From: Pseudofabraea citricarpa | Taxonomy: Eukaryota; Ascomycota; Leotiomycetes; Helotiales; Dermateaceae | Reading direction: 5' to 3' | NCBI GenBank assembly: GCA_029641185.1 | Contig: JAPWGK010000017.1 | Span: forward strand, 806,001 to 870,000 | Length of the DNA stretch: 64,000 bases | In this document: in pieces, positions 34,832 through 47,400 of the stretch | Numbering within the stretch: the stretch's first letter is position 1 | How the letters are laid out: each line of letters opens with the position of its first letter | Notes under the pieces: model-generated | Seen by the model: the letters and a program-made list of their open reading frames with translations, nothing else | Told to the model about the DNA's origin: nothing | Database searches by the model: none | Position numbers and translations under genes: made by a program

Positions 34832-37182
34832 CTATTGTACTTGACTGACAATCTCACTTGCCCGTGACAACGACTCAACCATTTGTTGGCATTCCTTTCT
34901 TCGGCGAACAGTGTAGTCACTCTCCTTCAACAAGTCATCGAGAGTATCGGTTCTGTACATGTTCTCAAGCAATTCTCGCTGCATCTCATCCTTTGTAAAC
35001 CTGTTACGCATTAGCTCGTGCTATCAAACAAAATCCGAAGAAACTTACTGGACTAGGTTGAGCATGATAGCTTTTGGTACCATGTCAATCATAGTACGCT
35101 TCACAATGTTGTAATAGGAATTGATAAGAAGTTCTGGTGTTGTTAGTCAAGACGGAGCATACTTTACGGCAAAAGAAACTCACTAATGACTTCGACCTCA
35201 ACACCTTCTCTCTCTGAAAGAGTGCCAGATGCCTTGAGAGTTGGAGGTGGGGCTTCCATAGCAGCCATCTTCTTCTTGTTCTTTGAAGCGAAGAAGCTGC
35301 CGAAGAACCCGCCGTTTCCATCGCCGTTCATTGGGTCGTACTGGTTGGTAGGACTGGCAGTTCGTGCTGGTGTGCCAGCAGCTTGTGGCATCGGCTTACC
35401 GGTCTTGGGATCAACTTGAACCGGCTTGGCTTGAGTATGACGATCGTTCACAATAGCCATGGCCTATATCACGGTTAGTCGTAATCTAAAAATAATTCGA
35501 ATGAACTTACCCTGTGACCATTAAGGAAATCTGGATGACCTGTGTTTATGTAACAAGATTCCATTGCCACCAAGTCCCTAACTAGCTTGTTGGTAGGATC
35601 CATGACCTTCTTAAAGAAAGCAATGACAACCTGATGGAACTTCTCCTTTAATCCAGGATATCTTCTAAATAGTTGCTTGCCGAGCAGCTGGGTAAGGATT
35701 CGGACAAGTTCGTCATAAACAAGAGACACACACTTCAAACTGGGATCTTCCAGGCGCTTGATTTGTTGCTTGACAATCAGTTCAAAGGCAGTCGTGCCAA
35801 CGAAAAGGGCTGGAGAAGATCCGGAAGAGTTGTAAAGGATGGTGCGGATATCGACGTCTTTGACTTGGTCGAATGGATCAACTGCCTTGACACCGTTTGC
35901 ATATAACTCGTGGAAAACAAAACTGATTCTTGCTCCTCCAGAAAGTTCCACACTGGAAAGCTCATTGTTATTACCATCCAAGACTGTACGCCATTCATTT
36001 GAGAACTCGGTGATGATGTTCAAGACAATATTTGCACTGTTACCGAGCATAGAGTCCCCCAAACCTGAAAGTTCTGTCGTGTATTTTTGCAAAGAAGCAG
36101 ATATCCTGGCCTTGATATCTGGCAATGTCTGCTTGATGTGCATCATCAAGATAATGTTCAACTTTCGAGCCAAGTACGGGGTTCCGCAGTATGAGCTCTT
36201 GTTTCGGTATGCTTTGTGGTTCTCGAAGAAGTTCTTTTCGTTCTCGAGAGCTGCTGAGATGACCTTTTTGTTGTCGATATCTCTTTGACCTCTGTTCACA
36301 ACTGGTACATAGCCTAGTCGTAGAGGAATGATCCTTCCAGCCAAAATATCCACAACATCTGTCCCGTCGTCCATCAAATCCACCTTTGTGAGGACACCAA
36401 TTGTTCTTTGACCTTCAGGGTCGACTTCTCTTGCGAGCTTCAATCCATCCGAGTTGGCCAAATCGGTATTTGCACCTGTGACTGCTAGAATAATGGCATT
36501 TGGCTTGCTGATCTGCTTCAGAACCATCTCCCTAATCTGTCTCTCAATATCTCTGGGCTGATCTCCAACCGGCACCTTTGTGAGACCGGGTAAATCGACG
36601 AGGGTGAGGGTGAGGACATTCGGTGAGTAGATTCGGAGGTTGATAGGGGCGGGGGAGATTCCAGCATTTCGGCCAGTCTTTGCTTCTGTCTCCTTCACAA
36701 TCTCGTCTCTAATCTTGTTGAAATCGTGGAACTTCTGGCCTGGAATATGTAGGAACTCGCCCCACTCATCCACGTTGGCCTCCTTATCGTCCCCAGTAGC
36801 TATTTCGTCGACGCCATTTGTCTTTCCCTCGGCAGGTTGTCTGTTGATAAGCTGCAGTACGAGCGGCCGACGAGTAACAATACCGGTTCCTCGAGGCAAG
36901 CTGACATGCGGTATTAGTGTTGCGCACAACCAAGTTTTGCGGTTTCCTTACAAGTCTCTCCCCACTATGTTCTCTAGCACTGAACTCTTTCCACTGGACT
37001 GACTGCCAACCACGACTATTTGAGGAAGATCGATGGGATTCTGTACACCGACAGTTGTGAAGACATCCTGTAACTTATTGACCAGCCTGCGAGGTTCTGT
37101 CAGTTTTGGCGCAAAGAAAGTGCTGGAGCAAGGGGACCGACGTTATTAGACCGGGGTCTGAGATGCCGCCAGGAGCGGCCAT
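34832..37182 (-). CDS. VPS1: Dynamin-like GTPase Vps1
   Basis: A large GTPase that self-assembles for membrane scission in vacuolar protein sorting, endocytosis and peroxisome division. Six exons give 699 aa, matching the family: 37182-37142, 37086-36952, 36900-35511, 35463-35184, 35133-35049 and 35000-34832. GTPase motifs are GSQSSGKSS (P-loop), DLPGLTKVP (G3) and LTKVDLMD (G4). The dynamin middle domain follows. The Lys-rich insert with [12 protein letters not shown] lies in the variable region, and the GTPase effector domain occupies the last three exons ([20 protein letters not shown] through [19 protein letters not shown]). The start is supported by the [13 protein letters not shown] opening. 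It shares a 784-bp divergent promoter with the ribokinase. Confidence 0.96.
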
Positions 37183-37966
37183 GACGGGCGAATTTGTGAT
37201 ATTATCAAGAGCTGGGTATCTGCAATGAATACGGAAGGAAAGGGACTCTGCAAGGAATTTTGTACTCTGGCTTGTGGGAGAGGAGAAGTGTTCGTGGCGG
37301 TGTTGACGACGCTGTCCACGAAGCTCAACGTTGCTACCTACCTGCTGTCATCACGCTTAGGCGAAGCCTTGTCCACGTGACAGCTAAGTTGTCCACGAGC
37401 ACATCAAAATTTCTAGAACACTCTCTGTTGATCTCAGCCGCAGGGTGATCTCAGGGAATTGTGTAACAAGCAAGATAAACTGCTAGCAATATCTTGGATG
37501 TAGGTTCACTTTCTTCTGTATGAATTCTGGGAGTTGCAAAAGATGGCAGAAGATGGCATGTGGAACTCAAATGAACCACAGTTCACCACGAAAAACCCCC
37601 ACTTCAATCATAAAAGTTTATGACAGCTTCACAAAGCAAGCTAATAGCAAATGCACAATTCTGTGTATTGATATCACAATCTGCCTATTTTCTAAGTAGA
37701 TAATCTATTATGCTCACTATCATGTTACTCTGTAGACTTCAGCTAGCGGCATTCGCTGTCACAACCCGCTCAAGCATTCTCGTATATCTTCTACATGTAC
37801 CATAGGCTAACTAACTCTCTCACAGTCACCATCTCTGGCCAGCTGTCCTCAAAGCCAGCCAAAGAAGCAGAGGATAAAACGATCTTCACAGCGTTTGAAA
37901 CAACTTCCCCTTTCTATTCCACCAAAACCCACAGTCTGAGCGTTACCCCTGGTTTGCTGTACCACC
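37183..37966. other. Divergent promoter region, VPS1/ribokinase
   Basis: Non-coding, 784 bp, flanked by the two start codons. It contains AT-rich stretches and no clear motif apart from a C/T-rich run just before the ribokinase ATG. Confidence 0.5.
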
Positions 37967-38968
37967 ATGGCGCCCAAAACCATCACCGTCATCGGCTCGC
38001 TGAATACCGACTTGGTCACTCTGACCCCGTATGTGCCTGCTGGAGGAGAAACCATGACGGCAACCTCCTTCTCTACGGGACCTGGAGGCAAAGGTGCCAA
38101 CCAAGCTGTAGCATGTGCTCGGCTCTCTCGCTCGAATCCAGGTTCGGCTAACTCTACATCCCCTGGAGATGTAGTAGTAAAGATGATCGGTGGGGTTGGA
38201 GCCGATGAATTTGGACCCTCTTTGATCTCGTCGCTGGAGCGTGATGGCATCGATTCAAGTGGAGTCAGAGTTGTCAAAGATACATCTACCGGTGTAGCCG
38301 TGATTCTCGTCGAAGAGAAGAGCGGCGAGAATAGAATCCTCCTCAACCCAGGAGCGAATCACTCTCTGAGGCCCGAGGATTTTAAAGAGCCTTCATCTCT
38401 AGGAACGCCTTTGCCTGATTTGATTATCATGCAGCTGGAAATCCCATTGGACACTGTTCTTCAGATCCTGGAGACGGCGAGAAAGGCAGGTGTGGAGGTC
38501 CTTCTGAATCCTGCTCCCGCTGTCCGACTCCCAGATCAGGTATACAAGGCTGTCACTCATCTGATAGTCAATGAAACAGAAGCGGCTTTTTTGGGTGAGA
38601 CAACCGTGGAAGAGGTTGAGAAGGCTGGATCAAACTGGGCAGACGTAGCACAGAAGTTTATCAGCAAGGGCGCCAAGAATGTGGTGATTACTTTAGGTGC
38701 TAGAGGTGCTCTATTTGCAAATGTAACAGGTAATTCTGGGATTCTGCAGTCAGGAGAGAAAGTAAGTGTGGTAGATACTACTGCCGCTGGGGATACTTGG
38801 GTTGGTGCATATGCCTTGGAGGTTGTGAGAGGACGAGAGACAAAGAGAGAGGCAGAAGAAGAGTCGTTAGCAATGGCAAAGGCAGTTAAATGGGCCTGCA
38901 AGGCAGCAGGTAGAACATGTGAGAAGAAAGGAGCACAGAGTGCGATACCTTGGGCCAATGAGGTATAA
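37967..38968 (+). CDS. RBK1: Ribokinase (PfkB family)
   Basis: The enzyme phosphorylates D-ribose at O5, feeding it into the pentose phosphate pathway. It is an intronless 333-aa protein. The first PfkB signature region is visible as GGKGANQAVACARL after the substrate-binding GSLNTDLV. The second signature with the catalytic Asp is DTTAAGDTWVGAYA; the usual F after GDT is W here. NPAPA and IVNETEA are further ribokinase hallmarks. The C-terminal GAQSAIPWANEV matches the ribokinase ending. The ATG lies in a good context (accATGGcg). No signal peptide is present, so a cytosolic location is expected. Confidence 0.95.
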   Translation: MAPKTITVIGSLNTDLVTLTPYVPAGGETMTATSFSTGPGGKGANQAVACARLSRSNPGSANSTSPGDVVVKMIGGVGADEFGPSLISSLERDGIDSSGVRVVKDTSTGVAVILVEEKSGENRILLNPGANHSLRPEDFKEPSSLGTPLPDLIIMQLEIPLDTVLQILETARKAGVEVLLNPAPAVRLPDQVYKAVTHLIVNETEAAFLGETTVEEVEKAGSNWADVAQKFISKGAKNVVITLGARGALFANVTGNSGILQSGEKVSVVDTTAAGDTWVGAYALEVVRGRETKREAEEESLAMAKAVKWACKAAGRTCEKKGAQSAIPWANEV

Positions 38969-39241
38969 AAGAGACTCGTTGTTGATGTAGTGATTCATTT
39001 GCTGCATAAAGCAGTAGATAATAACAATTGTGCATCTACTATACCCGTAATAACATTCTATGGTGATGGGGGATGTCTAGAAACAGGAGGCCACGGTGGA
39101 CGCTGGACCGAAACGCCTAAACACACTGGCCCCAAATGCTATCTCCCTAATCTCCTCATTCTCCATGTTCGCCGTCCCTAATGCGAGTTAATATTCAGAA
39201 AACAAATAATCCTGCCATGCGCCCCCAAGGTATGTATGTAA

Positions 39242-41760
39242 CTAATATCGTCCATTTGACCCTCGTTCATGGCCATTCGATGGTCTCAAAGCCCTTGAGG
39301 TTTTGAATTCATCCACTTCGTTCGACCAGCTATTATTTTGTAAATATATGGCTGTCCTAGAGAATCTTGATTGACTTACATTCTGACTTTGTAGTCATCA
39401 CCAGCTGATGCAAACATACATGGATTGGCTGGGTTCCACGAAACAGCATTACAACAACCATGGGCATGGCCGTCAAGCTTCTCAACAAGGGTACCGTTCT
39501 CCTTGTGAAAGATATACACATTACCATCTGGAGAAAGTCTATTAACATGATAACTTTGGCAATGGGGATGGAGAAACATACCTTCACTTCCAGCAATTAC
39601 AAAACTTTCATTGGCACCACCAAAGGCGCTCCTAATCGCAAACTCGCCTGTCCTGGTCGACGAAAGAAACATGCGGACAGTTTCTCTCGTATCCATCTCA
39701 AGCATGCGAGTTTCCCCGTCCGTTTTGTTGATGAGGAGGTACCTGGAGTTCTGACTGATGCTAATACAACTTAAGTTGACCTTGAGATCTAAATCGTACT
39801 CGAGTTCGCGCGTGACAAAATTATAGACATGGATATGGTTTGAGTTATCCATAGCTACCAGGCGATTACCATTTGGAGATACGGCAAGATCCTGAATCCG
39901 ATGAGCCTTTTTCCAGTCATAAATAAGGTTTCCGTGAATATCCCATTGACATAGATTGCCTTCTTTAGCTAGGCAGCCAATGACAAATGTCTGTCCATCC
40001 GGTGCCCAGACACACGAAGTTACTGGCTCGCCAACCCGTGATTGCGCCAATAATAATTCCCCAGTCTATGAGAAATATTAGTATGCTCTTGAGGCGTATT
40101 AACATTCAACTTACATCGGTGTTCCACAACCTAGCTCGCTTGTCTTGGGAGCAAGTAACGATCATTGAGTCATCGGGGCTCCAAGCCAGCGAACCAACAC
40201 CACTGCCATGCTCTTTCAAAACATGAAGAACGGACCAGTTCTCAACACTGTAGATAATTGCTGAACCGTCTCCTCCACAGGATGCAAGTCGCCGACCGTC
40301 ATGCGAAAATCGAACTTGCCAAACCTCACCCGTGTGGTCATCGAGCTCCACTACTGTTCTTAATGGAAAATTGTTTCGGTCGCACGTATGGTCTTGATAA
40401 AGGGACGGCGAAGTAGCAGTATTATGATAAGTGCAGTTACTTATTTGATTGCGCTTTACTTGCTGTAACAGCACCGCTAATCGATGTTCTGGTAACATTA
40501 CGGAAGGGGATATGCATTCTAAGCTTCATTTAGTAGTGTCCGTTAGGATCAGAAAAAGGAGACTGACTTGATAAGTCCGAAAGAAGATGATGCCGGGATT
40601 CGCCAAATGCCCCGTCCCAGTCAGCTTTCATTTTCAGATCCTCAATAGAGTGACACATGAGTAAGCTGTAATACGAGCAATCAGTAATTAGTTGGTTGAG
40701 GAAAACATCTCCTCGCTCACCTTGATAAAAAGTGAAGCTTGCTCGTGTCGTGGTAGAGTGGCGTCAACTCGTACCGAAGCACCGTCAGCGCTTTACTAGT
40801 ATTCCTCTGCTCTAGCAGTTCTAGGAATTTCTGCTGTCTCAACCAGAAGCGCATGATGTTCTCGTCCATTCCTTCTGCAAGCACTAAACCATTCCCATGT
40901 ATGCTCACCCCACCATCTTCCGAGGGGATACCAGCTCCAAAAAGTAGAGATTCGGCCTCGGCCCATTCTCCTGCGAGGACAGCGGTTCGAAATGCGGCAA
41001 CCGTTGGGCTTTCCAGATCATACCCGCTCTCTTTGCTCAGACTATCCGCAGCACCATTGTAGCCCAGGTCGGTGAGGGCCTGGATTAATATCCTCGTCAC
41101 CTCTTCCCGATCATGTCCAAAATACGACGACTTTGGCTTGCCAGGTTGGTTCCCATTCGTGTGCGATGAGCCATTCATGGCTAGAGAAGGTCTGCGAGTG
41201 CCGTTGGTAGAATTTAAGAGCGCGGCCGTCTTATGGAGTCCATGGAGGAATGGCTTCGAAGTGCCATTCGAATTGCTGAGATCTCCTTCAGCTCTCATCC
41301 TAGAGTCTTGCCGTCTGCGCTTTCGGCTGGGTTCGCTCCCAGTGAAGGGGGGGCCCTCTGATGTCTCTAAGTGATGGGTGGTATCCGGAGAACTGCCTCG
41401 ACGTCTGCGACCGAGGACTTGGATGGGAGCTGGCGGTGGCGACGCTTCAGTGTCCCGGGAGGATACTGGTCGCGTGTTCGGGTTGTTGGACAAATGTCCC
41501 GTTAGTAGGATGTCTTGGTTTGTGTTTGAGAAGGTGGTGCTGGTAGATGGGGAGGGGTGCGTCGTGGATGGGTCGTCGTGGATGAATGGAGAGTTATTTG
41601 GATTGGGGGAGCGATCGTCGGCCAGGGCGACGACAGCGGGGATTGCCGCTTGTTCTTCAGTGTTGTTTGAGGGTATCTGGAGACCGATATAGCCAGATAT
41701 CAATGTCGAGGATCTCGTTGCGGCGGGTGGGCGAGGTGTCGTAGAGGCGGCTAGATGTCG
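39242..41760 (-). CDS. GID7/WDR26-type LisH-CTLH-WD40 protein
   Basis: A subunit-type protein of the GID/CTLH E3 ubiquitin ligase, which in yeast degrades gluconeogenic enzymes. The exons are from the 5' limit to 40721, then 40665-40568, 40518-40115, 40065-39582, 39527-39380 and 39329-39242. The final exon is joined to give KVRIWSNEVDEF and not the early stop that unspliced reading would give. The order is a disordered Ser/Pro/Asn-rich N-terminus, LisH (REEVTRILIQALTDLGYNG), CTLH (AFRTAVLAGEWAEAESLL), then WD40 repeats from TGEVWQVRFSHDGRRLASCG to the end. The 5' end is unsettled: the first in-frame ATG is at 41298 (599 aa), but the frame stays open to 41760 without an ATG, so an upstream exon is likely. 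The end coordinate marks that open limit. Confidence 0.85.
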
Positions 41761-43242
41761 CTATCGCCAGAAGAAGCTATGGCTATTACGACATGCCAAG
41801 AGCCGAACGGTGGTTTTATCTGGCTTAGTCGAAGGGAATCAAGGGCAGACGGCAGATGAGGGTGTAGAGGCTGCTCAGGTGAGTCGAGGCAGGTGGCATT
41901 ACAGTCTGGTGGAGTGCAGCACCATGGTGGGTGGTGGTTAAAGTTGTAGGGACGAGAACGGAGGTGGTTCACGGGTTCGGTCGGTAGGTCGGTTGGCTGG
42001 GCTGGGAAGGCGAGAGGGAGGAGGAAACTAGGGTGGAGGTCGTGGTGGTGGAAACCGTGGAATGGATGGCGGAAAGGTGGACTTGGACTTGGACTTGGGT
42101 CTTGGGTCTTGGGCCTGTTGGACTCTGACTGACGGACCACCAGACTGACTTGCTGACTTTGACTCCTGGCGTTCTGACGGTCTTACTTAATCGCCAGAAG
42201 CGCTGGAGAAACGGTGGCTGGTGGTCAGTGGGTAGGAGTGACGGTGGGTGAGGTGAGTCGTGGATAGTGAGTAGTGTAGTGGAAGTGAAGTGGACCAGTA
42301 GCCAAGTATGGACAGCAAGATGCTCAGGTCAAGTGCAACAGACAAGTATTCTTTTTATTTATGCTATCTCAAAGTACCTACAGTACCTAGGCTAGGCACG
42401 TAGATAACTTGTGACTGAATAATCACTTCTCCTCCCTTCACCGATACATTTGACACATGCTAATAGCCACTTCTCGTCGGAGCTAGATCTGCAGGATGAC
42501 TGTCTGGTGAGATAAGGAGTTGATCCTCAATGAGTAAGTAATGTCACTGCTCACTGGTTACTGTGAGCGGTGGTAGCGGCAGCCTACAATATTAGAATAT
42601 TAGAATATCACCCCCAGCATACATCCATCGCCTATGAAGTCGGGTGTCCTGGCCTATAAAAGAAAGGTACCTTTTATTTTGGTCTCTGTTCAAAAGATGA
42701 TACCTAAGGTACCGATAGATGGGTAGGTACAGATGTAGGTAGAGAGGTCGGAGGTAGGTGCGATAGCATGTCTCCTACACTCCTGCCTGCTGCTTCTTCT
42801 CTCCCATATACTACTTGCTTATTCAAAAAATACTCTGATGAGCATCCCCAAACCCCAAAAGAGTGCCATGCAGCCATCCCGAATCCTGGGCGCACAGAGT
42901 GAACGACGTCGTCGCTGTAGCGAACTGGTAAAGCTTTGCCGAATCGGACAGCTTCATGAGCTATTTGTGAGCCTTGAATGACGCTTTATGAATGTCGGTC
43001 TGAGGCCAACGTTGAAGGGAAGGAAATCATTGATTGATCTACTGCAGCAGAGACATATCGATCAATTGTCCCTCGGAGTCGCCAAAGTCGCTGAAGAGCA
43101 ACAAGAAGAGTTAGGCGTTGCACCTGCTAACGTCCCGCTCCCTGCTACGCCGACGAAGCTATCAACCTCTTCCACCCCTCCAACCTCTCCATCTCCATTC
43201 CACCTCAAAACACTCTTAGCACCGCCCAAGCTTGCTTTCAAC
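41761..43242. other. Divergent promoter/leader region, GID7-type gene and V-ATPase A
   Basis: About 1.5 kb. The left part probably holds a missing 5' exon or long leader of the minus-strand gene. The middle carries several GTACCTA/TAGGTAC-type motifs (near 42375-42405 and 42700-42745) and a C/T-rich tract. No independent gene is supported. Confidence 0.45.
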
Positions 43243-45339
43243 ATGGCTCCAGTAAGCTCCTCGAGCTCCATCGCCCCCGGCAATACTGACGGTGCCATCG
43301 CAGAAGAACAAGAAGCAGCAGCAGCCTCAGCAGGAGGAGGAGGAGGATAAGCAATATGGTTCGTAACCCCATTCGAGGCCTTCCTGTATGCGTGAGCTGA
43401 CTATGTCTAGGCAAAATCTACTCCGTCTCCGGGTTCGTAGACCTTCTACCAGCAGCCTGCTCACGATACTAACTTGGTGGTAGACCCGTCGTGGTGGCTG
43501 AGGACATGATCGGTGTTGCCATGTACGAATTGGTCACCGTCGGGCACGATAACCTCGTCGGTGAAGTCATTCGAATTGAAGCCGACAGAGCAACCATCCA
43601 GGTCTACGAAGAGACCGGTAGGCTTTCCCTTATATCTGGCACGGGGGGTGTACTAACATAACAACAGCTGGTGTAACGGTCGGTGACCCCGTCATTCGAA
43701 CTGGAAAGCCCTTGTCTGTTGAACTCGGACCTGGTTTGATGGAGACCATTTACGATGGTATCCAGAGACCTCTCAAGGATATCGCAGAGGCTTCGAATAG
43801 CATCTACATTCCCCGTGGTATCTCTGCGCCGGCTTTGAACAGGGTGAAGAAGTGGGACTTCAAGCCAACCATGAAGGTTGGAGACCACATCACTGGTGGA
43901 GATATTTGGGGCAGTGTTTACGAAAACTCCTTGTTGGACGACCACAAGATCATTTTCCCTCCGAGAGCTAGAGGAACGATTACTCGAATTGCGGGCAAGG
44001 GAAGCTATACCGTTGACGAGAAGATCTTGGAAGTCGAATTCGATGGAAAGAAGACGGAATACATGATGATGCACACATGGCCCGTTCGTGTACCACGCCC
44101 AACAACTGAGAAGCTTGCAGCAGACAAGCCATTTGTTGTCGGTCAACGAGTCTTGGATGCCTTGTTCCCCAGTGTCCAAGGTGGTACCGTCGCCATCCCA
44201 GGTGCTTTCGGATGTGGTAAGACTGTTATTAGTCAGTCCGTTTCCAAGTTCTCCAACAGTGATATCATTATCTATGTTGGATGTGGTGAACGTGGAAATG
44301 AGATGGCTGAAGTCTTGATGGATTTCCCCGAACTTTCTATTGATGTCGATGGACGCAAAGAGCCTATCATGAAGCGTACCACCCTCATCGCCAACACTTC
44401 TAACATGCCTGTCGCTGCCCGTGAGGCTTCTATCTATACAGGGATTACAGTAGCAGAGTACTTTCGCGATCAGGGAAAGGATGTAGCCATGATGGCCGAC
44501 TCGACTTCTCGATGGGCTGAAGCTCTTCGTGAAATTTCTGGTCGTTTGGGTGAAATGCCTGCTGATCAAGGTTTCCCAGCTTATCTTGGTGCCAAGCTAG
44601 CCAGTTTCTACGAACGTGCTGGTAAGGTTCAAGCACTTGGTAGCCCAGACCGTGAGGGCAGTGTTAGCATTGTCGGCGCTGTCAGTCCCCCAGGTGGTGA
44701 TTTCTCCGATCCAGTTACCAGCAGTACTCTTGGTATTGTTCAAGTTTTCTGGGGTCTCGATAAGAAGCTTGCTCAGCGCAAGCATTTCCCTTCCATCAAT
44801 ACTGCAGTCAGTTACAGCAAATACACGACCGTCCTCGACAAATGGTACGAAAAAGACTACCCTGAGTTCCCAAGACTCAGAGATCGTATCAAGGGTCTTT
44901 TGACTGATTCCGAAGAGTTGGATCAAGTCGTCCAGCTGGTCGGAAAGTCGGCTTTATCCGACCCTGACAAGATTACTCTGGATGTTGCTTCGTTGTTGAA
45001 GGAGGACTTCTTACAACAAAACGGTTACAGTGATTACGATCAATTCTGCCCCATCTGGAAGACCGAGTGGATGATGAAGGCTATGATGGGCTTCCACGAT
45101 GAGGCTCAGAAGGCTGTTGCCCAAGGACAGAACTGGAACAAGGTCAGGGAGGCTACTGGTGATATCCAATCACAACTCCGAAGCATGAAGTTTGAGGTTC
45201 CAAGTGAAGGCGAGGAAGCAATTACGAAAAAGGCAAGCATCCCGATTCAGTGAACATTACAACTTGCTAACGGGTCAACTAGTACGAGGAACTTATCCAA
45301 CACATGACAGAGAAGTTCGCAGCTGTCACGGATGAGTAA
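43243..45339 (+). CDS. VMA1: V-type proton ATPase catalytic subunit A
   Basis: The ATP-hydrolysing subunit of the V1 sector, which acidifies vacuoles and endosomes. Six exons give 613 aa: 43243-43251, 43304-43358, 43411-43432, 43484-43617, 43668-45232 and 45283-45339. The first exon encodes only MAP and the third is 22 bp. The Walker A loop is GAFGCGKT, and the conserved [20 protein letters not shown] and [11 protein letters not shown] follow. The final intron (45233-45282) has a GC donor. Without it the frame would end at a non-homologous KASIPIQ, while splicing yields the standard [19 protein letters not shown] tail. The site where yeasts carry the VMA1 intein ([10 protein letters not shown]) is uninterrupted. 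Confidence 0.97.
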
Positions 45340-45650
45340 ACAAGCGGGTTGGTATTTGATATTTAGGACCGAAGCGCTGTTGCATTGCTTGCTTGGAATT
45401 GTGTCAAGAGTACTATTGATTCATAGAAACCAGAGAATGTAGTATATCCCATTTTATCCGGCACAGGACTGCAGCTTATGTGACATGTGTATCGCCAGCA
45501 GAAGAGAAGGAGGAACTAAACGAATGCATATTTTCCGCTGACAAAGGCAGAGTAGGAAAGAAGCTCAAAAGCAAAGAAACCGCCCAACAATCAGAAACCC
45601 ATCAACAGGAAGGCCACGACCTCATCCCAATCCATGCGTGATTGCAAAAT
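45340..45650. other. 3' flank between convergent genes
   Basis: The 311 bp hold the 3' UTR of the V-ATPase gene and that of the secreted-protein gene. Nothing else is seen. Confidence 0.5.
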
Positions 45651-46210
45651 CTACCAATTCGGAGGAACATGCACCAACAAGTTAGCAGGAGTAGTGGATA
45701 GATCACCATCGTCCTCGCCATAGGGAGCCGGGCCGAGCAGGGCATAAACAGCACCCTCCTGGACCTCATCGCCGCCGGTGCCCCAGACGAATCTCGCCTC
45801 GCCATAGGGGAAGCGGCCGTTGACCCAGCGCAGCGTATTGTCGACGATGTCCCACTCGGTGTTGATGGAATCCAGGCCCTGCAGCGGGCGCAGCAGCGTC
45901 TCCCACGCGCCCGTCCCAGCGCCCACGGGCACGTCCGAGCCGCCGACGAACAGCTCTCCCCCCACGATCCGCACCGCCGCTGCGTCCGATGGCGTGCTGC
46001 TCGTCGTGCCGTCGGCTGTTAGGTAGATGGGCAGCAGCATCGGCAGCTCGGGCGTTGCGACCATGACTTGGAATGGCCGCGTGGTGGTCTGCGATACTGC
46101 TGTGGCTCTGTTTTGGCGCGTGTTAGTATGGATGTACTTGTCTGCGTGGTGTGGGGGAGAGGAGGAGGGACGTACGCTAGAGTGCAGAGGAGGATGGTGA
46201 GGGACTTCAT
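45651..46210 (-). CDS. Small secreted protein of unknown function
   Basis: A 163-aa protein from two exons, 46210-46176 and 46107-45651, joined over a 68-bp intron with an ACTAAC branch site. The first roughly 18 residues form a clear signal peptide (MKSLTILLCTLAATAVSQ). The mature part has no cysteine, is rich in Gly, Pro, Asp and Thr, and contains the segment RIVGGELFVGGSDVPVG followed by WDIVDNTLRWVNGRFPYGEA. I do not recognise a domain. Predicted location is extracellular or cell wall. The Gly-rich beta-prone composition recalls small secreted cell-surface proteins of fungi, but that is impression only. The ORF is unusually GC-rich compared with its flanks. It might be an effector-like candidate. 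Confidence 0.75.
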
Positions 46211-47364
46211 TTTTTTCTTTTTCTTTCTTCTTCTTCTTTTGCTTGTTGGTTGTTGATTGTTTGTGTGAAGGAAGACAGATGTGTCTGTGGAATGTGTGAG
46301 TGTGTGTGAGGGGGTATGTGTTTATGAGAGGTGAAGTGAGGAAATGCAAGAGGGGGAATCCAGCTCATCTTTATACTTCCTTCCTTTCTTCCTTCCTTCT
46401 CTCCTCGCCGGCCTCCTCAACAACCAGCTCTCTCTCCAGTCAGTCAATCAGGAAGGGCAGGACGGGCAGGCGAGCAGGCAACAGAAGAGCAGCAGCAGGA
46501 GGTAGCACAGCACATACCAACCAACCTCAGCTCAGCTTAGCCCAGCCCAGCCCAGCCCAGCCCAGCTCGGCCTCTTCTTTCCTTCTCACCAGGCCGTTTT
46601 CAAGGGATACGAGACGCTGAAGGCTTGTACGTGCCCTTGTCTAGTATCCTCCCATCAGCATGGTTCGTGGTAGCTTTTTGCAGATGACAGGTATGCCATG
46701 GTATATATGTATGGGACGCTGGACTCGATCCGATTTGTTCGTCGTTGTTGTTGTTGTTGCAGTAAGACGAGGTGAAAGAATTCGATGGAGAAGGAGAAGT
46801 TTCCCTTGTTTCTCGCTTGCTTTTGTTTCTTTTTGATCCTCATAACATGCATGGCTTTTGGTCTTCTTTGGTTGAACCTCCTTTTTTTACTAACTTACTC
46901 ACTTGCCAATTTACCGTGGAAGTGCTACTTACCCTCCTCTTTCCTTGTTCTTTTTTCTCTTCTTTTGCCTCTGTATATCTCATCTCTCATCTCTCATCTC
47001 CCATCTCACCCTTCCCCACCGCACTCCCTCGGGGCGCCAAAGCCGAAACCGAGACCGAAAAGTGAGGTGAGGTGAGGTGAGATTGCAAATTCAAATCATT
47101 CCAGAGAGAAGAGGGAAAAAAAAGAGGCAGCTTTTCAACAGCCAAGACCAGAGAAAGCCCGTAGCGGTGGTAAGAAAAGCCAAAAGCCAAAAGCCAGCAA
47201 GCCAGCAGTCCAAAAAACGACGGGTGGGCCTCGCCACAACGTATGCCAAGGAGCCACCGGTGTCCTTGTCGTCGTCGTCGTCGTCCAAACCCTCAAAGAG
47301 CTTGTCGATCATATGATGTGCAGACCTGGGGAGGATTGCGGGGAAGCAATGAAGATGAGGTGAT

Positions 47365-47400
47365 GTGGAAGTGGAAGTGGAAGTGGAAGTGGAAGTGGAA
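47365..47400. repeat. (GTGGAA)6 hexanucleotide repeat
   Basis: Six perfect GTGGAA copies in a purine-rich context. Confidence 0.95.

Noticed and set aside
43668..45232. Possible VMA1 intein
   Set aside because: The intein insertion site and the whole catalytic domain read through without any insertion.
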